Origin: Synanceia verrucosa
Lineage: Eukaryota > Chordata > Actinopteri > Perciformes > Synanceiidae
Assembly: GCA_029721515.1 (NCBI GenBank)
Contig: CM056570.1
Coordinates: forward strand, 2,612,533 to 2,676,532
Length of the DNA: 64,000 nt
Reading direction: 5' to 3'
In this document: piece after piece, positions 40,501-52,500 of the stretch
Position numbering within the stretch: position 1 is the first letter of the stretch
How the letters are laid out: every line of letters begins with the position of its first letter
Position numbers and translations under genes: made by a program
Notes under the pieces: generated by a model
Told to the model about the DNA's origin: nothing
What the model saw: the letters and a program-made list of their open reading frames with translations, nothing else
Databases searched by the model: none

Positions 40501-43500
40501 TGACGAAGCGCCAGGCTCTGGAGATGCACCAGCAGAGATTTCACATGTACGCACCACCAGGCTGTCATTAAATGCAACATAACCAACCGCAGAAGCAGAA
40601 ATATGGTTCAGTGCATCACAAGAGGAGGACGTGGATCCCTGGGAAGCACATCTTCAACTCCAGGCTGAGCTGAAATTAGATTTGATATAAAAGAAACTTT
40701 ATATTTAACCGTTTCAGCACAATCCATACCCACTGGGACAATAATCTGACAGAGACCTGCAGGGATCTTTAAGCAATTATTTTAGCATTATGCTAGTTTA
40801 TATTAGTACAATTATGATGATGGCTTTTACTGAGACATTGTACAGAGTTGTGGGCTGTACAAATAAACCATGCTTGGCTTGACTATGACAGGAAATATGT
40901 GTTGAACTTCCTCCTCGCAGTGTGAGTTCACCAAAAGTAATGAAAACACGTGTTCTTACTTACCTTGAGTGGTATGTGGTAAAGTGTGACGTCAGTATAT
41001 TGACAAAAAAAAAATGTTCTTTTCGATGAGTTTATTTACTGTGCGCCAATTTCCATGAAGAAAAAGTACCAGGGCAAACAGGCAGTGAAGATTTCTTTAC
41101 TCGACAGCAGGGGCGTCACCAGGCTTTAAGGAGGGGGGCTCATGTATGTAGTGGCATGCAAAGAAACACGAAACACAGGGCATGGTTTTTGCCTCTGAGG
41201 GTACTTTAGCATGTGTTTTTGTCTCTAAAGAGGGCACTCTATCATTTTTTTAACCAGTCAGCAGGGGAGTTCAGCATGTTTTGCCAAACGGAGCACTTCA
41301 GCACATTTTTGCCTCCCAAGAGGGCACTTTAGCATGTTTTTCAGGGTTATATGATTATTTATATAAACTCATATTCTGGCCACTTTATATTGAATTTGTC
41401 AGCACTTTTTTGTTAAAAAAATAAGCCGACAACAACTTATTTAGGGGGGCTTAAGAATATCTTAGGAGGGCTTCAGTCCCCATAAAATAGGCCCAGTGAC
41501 ACCATGGCTCCACAGGTCAGGTCATTTTTTTTTGTGGTTTTGGTGAATTAAATATTTCCAAGAATCCTTTGAACACATTTCTGGTAAACACAAGATTTAA
41601 AATGATGCTTTTATTTATTTTTTTTTTTTTTTGCAGAGGAACAGTTTCACAGATCTGTTGGCTAAATTAACAGCAATGTATGAAAGTTTGTTAAGAGTTT
41701 TTTTGGCAGTAAACAACCTTTTTTACACAAACATCCATATTTCTCTGCTAATCCACTAATAATCTGACAGTTTATTGTGTTTTATTGCATTTATCAAACC
41801 AAATTCACCTTCACTGCATTGGCAGTGCAGCAGAAATCACTGTATATATATATACAGTGTATATATACAGGTCAAACAACCCTTGGACTGTTCTTTGTGA
41901 TCTTTAAGTCAGTGACTGTAATTAATCCACTTTCTCACGTCCAGTAGCGACAGGAACAGGAGGTCATGAGGTGCAGGGGAGGATCGAAACATGATTAACT
42001 CTTTCTGCCAGTCAGACGAGCTCTGGAATGAAAGGGAGGATCACAGTCTAAAGGAAATACCAGTTCAAATGGTGAGAAAAGAGACAAATGGAAAGACTGA
42101 CAGACGTTAAGACAGACAGAGTGAGGAGAGCTGCCGATTGATTTTCCAGAATGAAGGAGCTCGTTGTGCGCTCCAACTTTTTATCTGAAAACCCTTCATG
42201 GCTCCCCGCTGACGAATCGGAGAGTGACACTAATTGGCTGTAATAACCACCGGGGGAATAGCAGTGGATGGGGAGTCTGGGTAATATGAAAACGCTGATA
42301 GAAAGCGAGTGAAGGACGTGTGTGTCTTTAATCTGGCAGCCGTTATCTGGACAGATCTCTGAGGGGTCAGAGGTCAAAGGGACGAGGACACGTGATTTTT
42401 TGAGTTTATTGTATTATTCATGTGGAATGGACAAGGGTTATTTTAGAAGTAGTATTTCAATCAAAAATACTCAAACACTTAAATATTTAAACCTTTTGTT
42501 GAGCAAGTGGCAACAAATTTGTGCAGGTGAGAATTCACCATTTTCCTTTTATCTCATCCTGGCGTGGCAATACAAAACAATAAGTCACCTAAAATGTTCA
42601 ACTCTAACTTGTACATGTATATATTAGGGCTGTCAAAATTAGCATTTTAACATCATTAATCAGAGTTGATGCGTTAATTTGCACAATGGTAACTCAGCTT
42701 GGACAGACTGCCTGAAATGTGTTTCCAGAGACGTGCTGGCAGGTCATGAAGCAGAACTCCATTCAAAAAATCAAGGAAACTCACAACACAGTCGTAACAA
42801 ATGATCAAACATGCTGATAAAATTAGATTGTCCATCTTTTCTGAATTTGTCCAAGCTTCTCCTGTAATTCGGCAAACAAATTATCATTAGCATATTAATC
42901 TGTAACGTGAAATGGACGAAAAGGAAAAAAGAAAGAGAAGTGCTTTCATATCTTCAATAGCCCTAACATGTATCTACTATATACAGTATATTACCCTTAA
43001 AACAAATATTTCATTGTAATGTTGAAAGTCACTCTATGCAGCCATTTTAGCTCCATGTTTTCCAGCTACATGAATATAGTGTTTTCTCATAGAGATGCAG
43101 TGTGTTTGTGTGCAGTTGGCGGGGTGGGCAATAGCAGCCATTGTTGAAATCTTACCGTTATCCTGAACTGATCTGACATTTGCACCAGCAGACAATTTCT
43201 CTTGAATGTTGTACAGAATAATAATCAGTCTGGGGTTTGAGATATCAATCTGGAAACTCACAGTGGAGTCAGAAGAGACTTTGGATTATTATTTTTCCTC
43301 TTTTATTGGCCTGGAAACAAAGAGCAGCAGCAGCAGAGTGTGTCATGTTTGTGCCAACGCCTGAACTTACAGTAAAACTCCACTCATCACACAGTTATTT
43401 ATGTATCATTTCCCTTTCACAGGAACTGGTGCGCTTATGTGGTGACGCGCACTGTCAGCTGTGTGATGGAGGACGGCGTGGAGACGTACATCAAACCAGA

Positions 43501-46500
43501 CTATCAGCGCTGCACCTGGGGACAATGTCCTCGAGTTGCGTGAGTATCTTTCAAGTCCACCCTGGTTCTTCCTCTCTGTCTCTGGAATCTAATCTGTAGT
43601 CAGTCTACTTCCTGTTCTCCCTCCGTCCTTCTGTTTCCTGTCTGAGGATACTGAATTCACTCTCTCAGGAGAGTCTGGTCAGGAAGGTGAAACCAGAACA
43701 TCCAGACAGGATAACTGCTCAGGATTTGTCCCGTTAATCCCAATAACGAGGGGATTTTTAATATTACAAACACTGGAGCACATTTACTGTCCTTATGAGT
43801 GATTTTTCCCAAATGTGGACGTCCTGTTCACAAGACAACATTAAGCAAGCGCTCCTGTTTTCCTCCTTTTGAAGTTTTCACCATGTCGTCTGACCCTGAT
43901 CCAGGGGCCTCGGTCTAAACCTGGACTATGCTAAGAATGAAGGATCCAGGCACCGCAGTCTGTAAAAACAATCTCTTCTTCTTTTCATGACTCTCCTCCT
44001 TTCTTCCTCTTTCTCCACCTCTCCTGGCCCTGTTTTTGTTTTTCCTCTGAGAGTACGTCCGCTCTCTTTTTCTCACGCTCTCTTGAAATCTTTTACAGAA
44101 AAGGATAATACCTACAGTGATATTTGTGGGTTGGCATGGTGGAGAGCAGCCGGCTGGACGCTCAGAGTCGGGGCTTGTTAATGCATCTGTAACGCTGCCA
44201 TAAATCTTTAGTGAGACTTCCGGACTACTTATTGCGTTGTTACTGTAACAGGGAGTCTTTTCAGTCGCACAGCTAAATGACACATTAATAATAAATGTCC
44301 AGAAGACATTTCTATATTATTTTCAGTTATATTAACTTTTAGTCAGATTTAGTACTGACTAAACACAGTTTTGGAAAATGGGACAGGAATAACACTGAGT
44401 TTAAAAAGCACCCTCTCATCCATCATCAGTAGATGAACTGGAGCTATTTCCCAGACCACCAATGACTCAGTGCTCATTAATATCAGCAGAGTACAGCAGC
44501 AGTGTTCAACACAGGGTTCAGGGCCTGCCATGGGTCCTTGAATTTATTATCAAGATCACATTTCAAATCTCAGTGTCACGGTCTGACATATGATGAAGAC
44601 TACCATCCTACACAAACCTGCTTTTTTAAGGTCAGGTATTTGATCATAAACCAGCATCCTTTTTGGACCACAAATGTCTGCACAAAGCTCCATGCCAATC
44701 CAAAGCGTCACATCAGAACAAATTAACTCATTGAGTGCCAGATGTTTTATAAAACAGAAAGTGCCTTCTGTCTGTGTTTTTGGCCATTTTCAGTCATATT
44801 TCTAGACCCACAGAATATTTTGTTCTATGTCTCTGAAAACACTGAATAGCTCAAATGAAAGAAGAGACTCTCTATTTCATCATGAAAAAAATGTTTGTTT
44901 TTACCTTGTTCCATTCTTGTTTTATCAGAGGTAGAGTAGAGGACACTTTCACCAAAATCACTACTTTTTGTCCAGATTCTGTTTGTTTTGCTCTCTAATC
45001 TCGATCATCTCCACTTCCTGTTTTGATCTCTTTGGTGTATACCGTCTCTTTATGCTCTGACTACATCTCCCAGAAGCCCCAACATTACTCACAGGCTGGG
45101 GGAGAGCGCGATCGGCAACTATGACCACAAAATACGTCAATGACACTCAAAGTCCAGAGGAGATTTTACATCTGAAACACCCGTTTCATCCTCAGTTACC
45201 GGACATACAGGAGGCCAAGGTATAAGGTCGCCTACAAGATGGTGACGGAAATGGAGTGGAAGTGTTGCCATGGCTACTCCGGGGAGGACTGCCACGATGG
45301 ACCGAAGGGAACCAGCAACACTCAGGTGAATGGAGGACGACCTCGTGTCACGCAGACCGGCTACAACAGTGGCAGTGGGCAAAGAGGAGAAGGAAGAGAC
45401 GGTGAGGAGGTTTAAATGAAACGTGGTCGTTAATGTCAGCAATTCAGTCAGTGTGAAAATATTGTATTAAAATCAAGATCCATATTCTCACGTCTGTCGT
45501 CAGTTTTACATATGAATGAATGAGTGAATCACTTATAATATGATTATCTAATTATACTAATTATATGATGAGTCCCTCCTCACAGGAAGCAGATTAAAAC
45601 AGGGTTCCCATGGTCCCTTAAAAAGTTGTAAAATGTCTTAAATTAAAAATCGGATAATTATGGTCTTAAATTCATTGTAAATTAGCTGGAGGTATTACAT
45701 TTTCAGATGGTGCGTTTAATACCAATAGGAAAACACAGTATTCAGAGATTTAATGCAATTTTGCTCATTATTTTGTTCACAGAGTTCACTGTTTGTTCTT
45801 GAAAATTGTGAAATTAAAGTTAAATTTAAGTGTTATGCCTTCAGTTCATATCACTGTTGCATGTGTTAAAGTGCTGGAAAAAAATCATAAAAAAATATTG
45901 TAGGAGTAAATTGGTTATCGGATATTTATTCCTGCTAAATATCGATATCTGCATCGGCCTTGATCAAGCCTGACAATCAATTGACTATTTTCTACCAAAG
46001 ACATTGTTATGACATTTTTGGTTCTTAAATTATGTCTGAAAAAGGTCTTAAAAAGTATTAAATTTGACTTACAAACAAACTGAAAAAAGGTTTTCAGCAT
46101 CTTTAACAATTAAAGTTTCTATACTTTTGTATTTTTTTGCAGGCAGTAAATATAAAATGTTGCTGTTATTATTCATCTCCAGGTGAGTCTGAGAAGATCA
46201 GACAGTTGGAGGAAACCATCCGTGGTCTGACCAAAGACCTCCACAACCTGCAGACCACCATCCATGGCATAAACCAGAGGCTGTACGGCAATGACTTTTC
46301 ATTCACCTCTTTATAATCATATTTGTTGCAGTTTATTTCAGCTGAGACACACGTTTATTAACAAATATGCAGAGATTACAGTTTCAAATCCCCAACAAGA
46401 ACTTAATTAACACATTTTTAAAATAACTAATTTGGCATTTATTCGCTCATTTTTTATGATTTTATGTATTTTTCTATGCAGGCCTGGTCTGAACGGGGCC

Positions 46501-49500
46501 GTCATCCCTGCTGATTCAGCTCAGCCTCACATGAAGGAAACCATCAACAGCATCCAGACAAAACTGGACCACCTCTACAACAGGACACAGGTAAAAAACG
46601 AATGAGTTTAAATGTGAGGATAGAGCATTTTATATTTCATTATGTGGACATTTGCTCGCTCAGGTCCACGACCAGACGCTGCTCAACATCAACAACCATC
46701 TGGTGAACGGAGGAGGCAACGAGCTGGATGGAGGAGGAGGAGGAGGAGGAGGAAACCAGCTGAACACCCTGAAGGAGGAGATACTGACAGAGCTGGAGAG
46801 AAGGGTGTCTCTGTCCTGCTCCTCCTGCCAGGTGAAGCTCAGTACTGGATATGAATATGTCGAAAAACATAAATCAGCCACATCCAGACAGGAAAAAAAA
46901 ACCTGCTTTCCCATTTAAACCACTGTACTAACAAGAAATAAACATAAACAAACTTAAATAACAACATAATCCTGCTCCCTCCAGGCTGGTGTGGAGGACC
47001 TGAGGCGGCAGCAGCAAGAGGACCGGGAGAGGATCCAGTCCCTGGAGAAGCTGATCAGCTCCATGGACCAGCGCCTGAGGCAGAGCATGGACGCCTCCCA
47101 GCGCTCCCAGGCCTGCTGCAACACCGTCACCGAGCTGGAGAAGAGGCTGTCTGGTCTGGAGGTCCGCGTCACCTCCACCGCCAACAAGTGCGACACCATT
47201 AAGGGGCGCCTGGATAAGGAGTTAGCCGGGTCGGGTGGAGGAAAGGGACGAGTGACGGAGGACAGGCTGAATGGCAGACTGAGGGAGATGGAGAAGAGAG
47301 TGAACAACACGGTGAGGAAGACGGAGCAGAGGTGCACCAACACTGGGAACAATGTGAAGGACAGCGTCCAGAGAGACATCACGCAGCTACGCAACATGGT
47401 CCTCAGCCGGCTGGACGACCACAGCTTCAAGATCGGCAAGCTGGAGCTGGATGTGGCTGTCCTCGGAGACACGGTCACAGACCACAGCCGGCGGTTAAGT
47501 CAGGTGGAGAACATCACCACCTTCCTGGACAGGAGACTGACGGCGACCACAGACATGTGCAACGGGACGTGTGGGCTGAACGGAAAAGGCCAGAAAACCG
47601 ACGACACGATCAAAAAATTAGAGTGGAGAGTCGTGGCCAACCAGGAGGACATCCAGAGGTTCAACACCAAGTTAAATGACTTGTCCGTGTCCGGGGACTC
47701 GCTGATTGACCGAGTGATCAACCTGACAGACGATGTCAAAAAGATAATAGCTGTGACGGGGGAGAGCGGCGAGAATTTCAACCGGATCGTCACAGAGGTT
47801 GAGACGCTGGGCCATGACGTTGAGGACTGCTCCGTTTGCAGCAGTGTGGAGGAGGACCTGCGCTTGCTTGCCAACTCCACCCACAGCGGCCTCAGCAAGT
47901 GCCAGGAAGATCTGACCGACCTGCGCAGGATTGTCGACTCGGGAGAATCGATCTGCTCTCAGGTGTGCTCCAACCTCCAGGAGGAGGTGGGGCGGCTCAG
48001 AGAGGAGGTTGAGGAATGTACGGGGCAGTGTCGAACCAACATAGACGATCTGAAGAAACAGCTGGACGGACACAGCGTCCACAGCGGAAAATTAGGAGGG
48101 GATCTGAAGTCCATCCAGGGGGAGCTGGAGGAGGTTAGGGTCACATTTAACTCCATCAATGACACTCTGAAGGGCCTGGGGAGGACGGTGCAGACACATG
48201 GAGACACTCTGACCGACCTGAGCAACAACAAGGACAGCATCATCTCTGAGGTAACATGATGAGGGTCGTTTTATGTAGGGATGTCCCGATCCGGATATCG
48301 GTCCGATTAAAATTGATATAATCTATTTGAGTAATATCACTTGATCAAGCCTTTTCTAACAGTCCATACTACAAGTAATACAAGTATGTATGAATCCTGT
48401 TGATATTGTATCGGATCAGTATCGGTATCGTTTCAGAAGTGAAAAAGTTGTATTGGGACACCCCAGGTTTTATTTTCGGCCTTTGTGACATTTGTGACGA
48501 ATCAGGTTGTTAGCACTTAGCATGGTTAGCTGTTCAGTTTCATTTTGTGGCATCAACTGAACACCACTAACTTGACTTTCTCCAAACATCATCTCTGTGT
48601 TTTTGAAATGAGTATCTGGTTGCATGATTCGTTCCAAAAAAAAATACTAAAAAAGTTTTTAAAAATATGGACCCATTTTATTTCCCAGCATGAAGGTCCT
48701 GTTTCAAATCCTCCTTCATGCTGCCAGGAGTTTATTTGTGGTGGGAAAAATATTGAATATGTGAGAAAATAAAAAAAATGAATAGAATCAGATTTTTGGC
48801 TGTAGAATATAAACTCCTCTTAAGGTGATAAAACCTCCAAACCCTAAAAACTGAGGCTCCAGAAGTGCTGAGGAGGTAAAGGTACCCATTGGTTCATGAT
48901 AACAAGAATCTAATTAATTGTAATTGTGCTGATAATCTATATTGATGTTGTTTTATTGAACTCTACATGTATGGGCTTTGAAAACAACACCATGTCAATC
49001 TAACAGGATCCATGGTTATCTTGGCAACAGTGTTTTCACATAATATTATCATAGTTGGGAAAATATTTGAGCATATTACAAACATTTGAGTCTTCTTGAC
49101 AGACATGGCTTAGATCATATACTTACATGTTTTTGTATGTATAAGATACCACAGGAAAATAAATGGCAGCAGAGACTGAAGCGGGTATATTTATTGTAGA
49201 ACTTGAAAAATGAAACCCAAAATACACACATTAACAAGCATGTATGCTCTCTAAAAGGTGGACAATCTGCAGAAGGAGCTGACCGAGCACCTCGATGACT
49301 CCAAGATCAGATTCGGGAGTCTGGGAAGAGAGATCCAGATAATTAGGAGCAACTACGTGACGGAGGTGGGGGAGTGCCGGCGGTCCAGCGACGGCCTGGA
49401 GAGACGACTCTCCAAGCTGGAGGGAGTGTGCGGACGCTTGGACTCCTTTTCTGACAGCCTGGAGAGCATCAAGGAGGGCCTGAACCGACATGTGTCCGGG

Positions 49501-52500
49501 CTGTGGAGCTGCGTTAATGGACTCAACGTCACGGTAACATCTCAAGGAGATCTCATCGACAATATCCAGAACGTCCAGCTGGAGAGCGTCCGCTCCGACG
49601 TGCACAGGCTGAACTCTTCAGTGCTGGACTTGGTCAAGGAGTTTCACAGTTTCATGGAGCAGGACTTCATGGGTGAGTCGCAGAGGACGGAGGTCATGGG
49701 ATCGGACTTTTGGACAAGAGATAGCACTGAGTGGAAGGGAGGCGAGGTCAGGGTGAGGGAGGAAATAGACCAAAGAAAGAATCCAGCCTGTCTTCCTTAA
49801 AGAAACTCTGCAGTCTGTCTTCAAGAGTCAACATGAAACTCAGTGGGAGAGCATTTTTATGGTGATGTCTCATCAAGTGTTCTTCTTCTTCCCCAGGTCC
49901 TCCCGGTCTACCGGGCCCCCGTGGAGAGACAGGTGAGCGTGGATCACAAGGTCCTGTAGGACCCCAAGGGAGGGTGGGACCCCCAGGCAAGGAGGGTAAA
50001 CAAGGTCCAACTGGACCTCCAGGTAAGGACGACAAACTTTGAGTTATTTGTTTAACCCTCCTATTACCCTCAAATATTACTCACACATTTCGTCCTTGGG
50101 GTCAATTTGACCCCAGGGATATTTGCCCCTAGAAAATGATTTACAGGAAATGGTTGACCAAGTTTTTGTGTTAGGCACATTGTTTATTTGTTGAATACAC
50201 AAATATCCACCTGATAATAAACCTGGACCCCTCCTCTAGCGCCACCATCAGGCCAAACTTTTGAATTAGAAATAATTTATCTTGAAAATCTGTCATCCAA
50301 TTTCATCTTTTCTAATTTGGGGTGCACATTCATGATTCTCACAGAATGAACCATAGTGATTCATTAACCCCACCCCACCCACCCCTGTCACTCTCCCCTC
50401 CTCTTTTTTTTATCCGGGCTTGGGACCGGCAGTGGCAGTGTTAAAGAGTTTTTTTTTTTGTTGTTGTTGTTTTTATGATTTTTTTGTTTTGTTTTTGTCT
50501 TTTTTATGAAACAGAAAATCACGATGAGAACATCAGTCAGAACATGTAACAGCTCTTTATGCCCACAGTCAGCTTCTAGTCTGCCCTACTGTACACAGGC
50601 TGTACAGAGAGTGTGTGCATGGTCCTTTCAGACATATTTCTGATTTATTTCATGAGGAACAGGTCATGCTGGTCTTGGAATCATTTCGGGTGGGACAAAC
50701 CTGCCCCCTGCCACGTTTCTTGCCTGCAGTTTGTGCCACTGGAGGAGTTTGGGTGTTTGTCCCTGTCTGTCTTCACAATAGCTACAGCAGCTGGTGACGC
50801 TCTTGGAAGGCACTGTCGTCTCTCAATCTGAGGTTTGACCAGTGCATTACCAAGCTCCTCCAGGAAAATCCTCCTTCTGCTCAGTTTTCCCCTGTTCCAG
50901 CAATGCATTGTATGCACTCACATCAATGATGTGAAAGAAGACAACAAGGGGCCAACGAGCAGTCATGCGTCGACAGCTGTATGTAGCTGTGACCTTGTCC
51001 AGGTTGTCCACCCCTCCCTTTGTGTCATTGTAGTCTAGCACCATTTGTGGCTTTTTGTCTTCTCTGCTGCTCAGGGCAGCATCTTTGTGCATGGTGCTGA
51101 GCAGTAAGACATTTTTTCCCTTTCTTGGGGCAAAAGGACACCAAAGTTGCTTTATCAGTGAAGGCAAACACTGAAGATGTTACCTTCCTGTTCTTGACAG
51201 CAAGAAGTTCAGAGGGAAGCTCTGGTTTGTTCTTTCTCACTGTCCCCAACATTGTGATCTTCCTTTTCAGCAATTCCTCACCCAGGGCGTAAGATGTGAA
51301 AAAATTATCACACGTAATATTATGCCCATGCAGTCCTTTGGCCATATCAAGCACAACTCTTGTGCCCTGATTTTTTTCTGGTGCTTCGCCAGGAGATTTG
51401 CCAGTGTAAACTTGCAAATTCCAGGCAAAACTGGACTGCGCATCACATGCTGCCCATATCTTGATGCCATATTTGGCAGGTTTACTTGGCATATATTGCC
51501 GGAATGGACAGCGCCCACAAAATGCAACCAAGCATTCATCAACAGTGACGTTGGAACCTGGATTGTAAATCAGGGGTAAACGTTCCACCCTCTTGTCCCA
51601 CACATCCCTTATTGCCGCAAGTTTATCGCGTTCCCGTCTGCCCTGCCTTGTTTCTTTGTCATCAAAGCGTATGACACGGGACAAAACTTGGAATTTCTTC
51701 AGAGACATGGTGGCTGGAAATATTGCCCTTCCAGTTTCGGCATTCCAAAGGCTTGCTGTTGCCTCACCTTTAGACTTGTAAACACCTGCTAAAATTAGCA
51801 GGCCAATGTAGGCTTCCAAGTCTACCACATCGTGGTCTTCCCAAGCGTCCCCATACACACGCTTCCCCTCTAAATTCGTCATCACATGAGCAATATTTTG
51901 AATTGGTAGCGTTATGAAGAGCTCAAATGATGACTTGATGTCATCAACACGACTGATAGTGTGTCTAGTTGGGCCTGGAACCATCTTTATAACATTGGCT
52001 GCCCTAAGTCTACCCTTCTGTTCAGGTGGACAAAGGGACCATAATATTTTCCCATTTTTGGAGGGGATCGTTTGTGCTGGTTGAGTGCCAACAGGAGGGT
52101 CAACACTCTCATTCTCATCAGATGAGAATGGGTCAAAATCAGGGTCTTCCTCAACACAATCCTCTGTCTCTGTCTCACATTCTCCTCTATGTCATTCTCA
52201 CTTTCAAAGAGCTGCTCTAAAACCTCACTTACATTAAACCTTCTTCCAGAGGCCATTCTCAGATAAAGAGAGGCAGATATCTTGCAGATTGAGAGCACAC
52301 TGAGGAATGATTTGGATAGGGAGCAAGCTTTTATATGTTTGCTCCTCCCTTATTTTGCATGAACTACCAATGTCCTTGCGGGAAAACCCACCCTCCACAG
52401 CACGAGAAATATCAGTTCTACTTTGGCAGGTGTGAGTGCTCACTTGCAGGTGTGGGAATGCTAGGTCACATACACACACAGACAAACACACAGACACACA

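Larger units (their letters stand above)
32408..43422 (+). other. emilin1 intron 1 (11.0 kb), no other gene
   Basis: The longest intron of the gene. It holds a (YTG)n array, CA and C-run tracts, hAT-like MITEs (35267, 38805, 41108, 42625), an internally deleted TTAA MITE (37163), another copy at 39119 and a TATCGG-type repeat fragment near 34200-34300. First introns often hold enhancers, but I see no specific element. Confidence 0.8.

Noticed and set aside
46283..46300. A GC-AG intron after exon 4 using the GC at 46287.
   Set aside because: It would leave the wrong phase and a stop in exon 5; the GT donor at 46283 gives the correct phase 2.
47332..48243. Long open frames in other phases and on the minus strand across the large emilin1 exon.
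   Set aside because: They are shadows of the GC-rich coding exon 7; only the +frame has homology and splice support.
49673..49800. Extension of emilin1 exon 8 to the stop at 49798.
   Set aside because: A consensus donor at 49673 joins in frame to the collagen exon; the extension has no EMILIN similarity.
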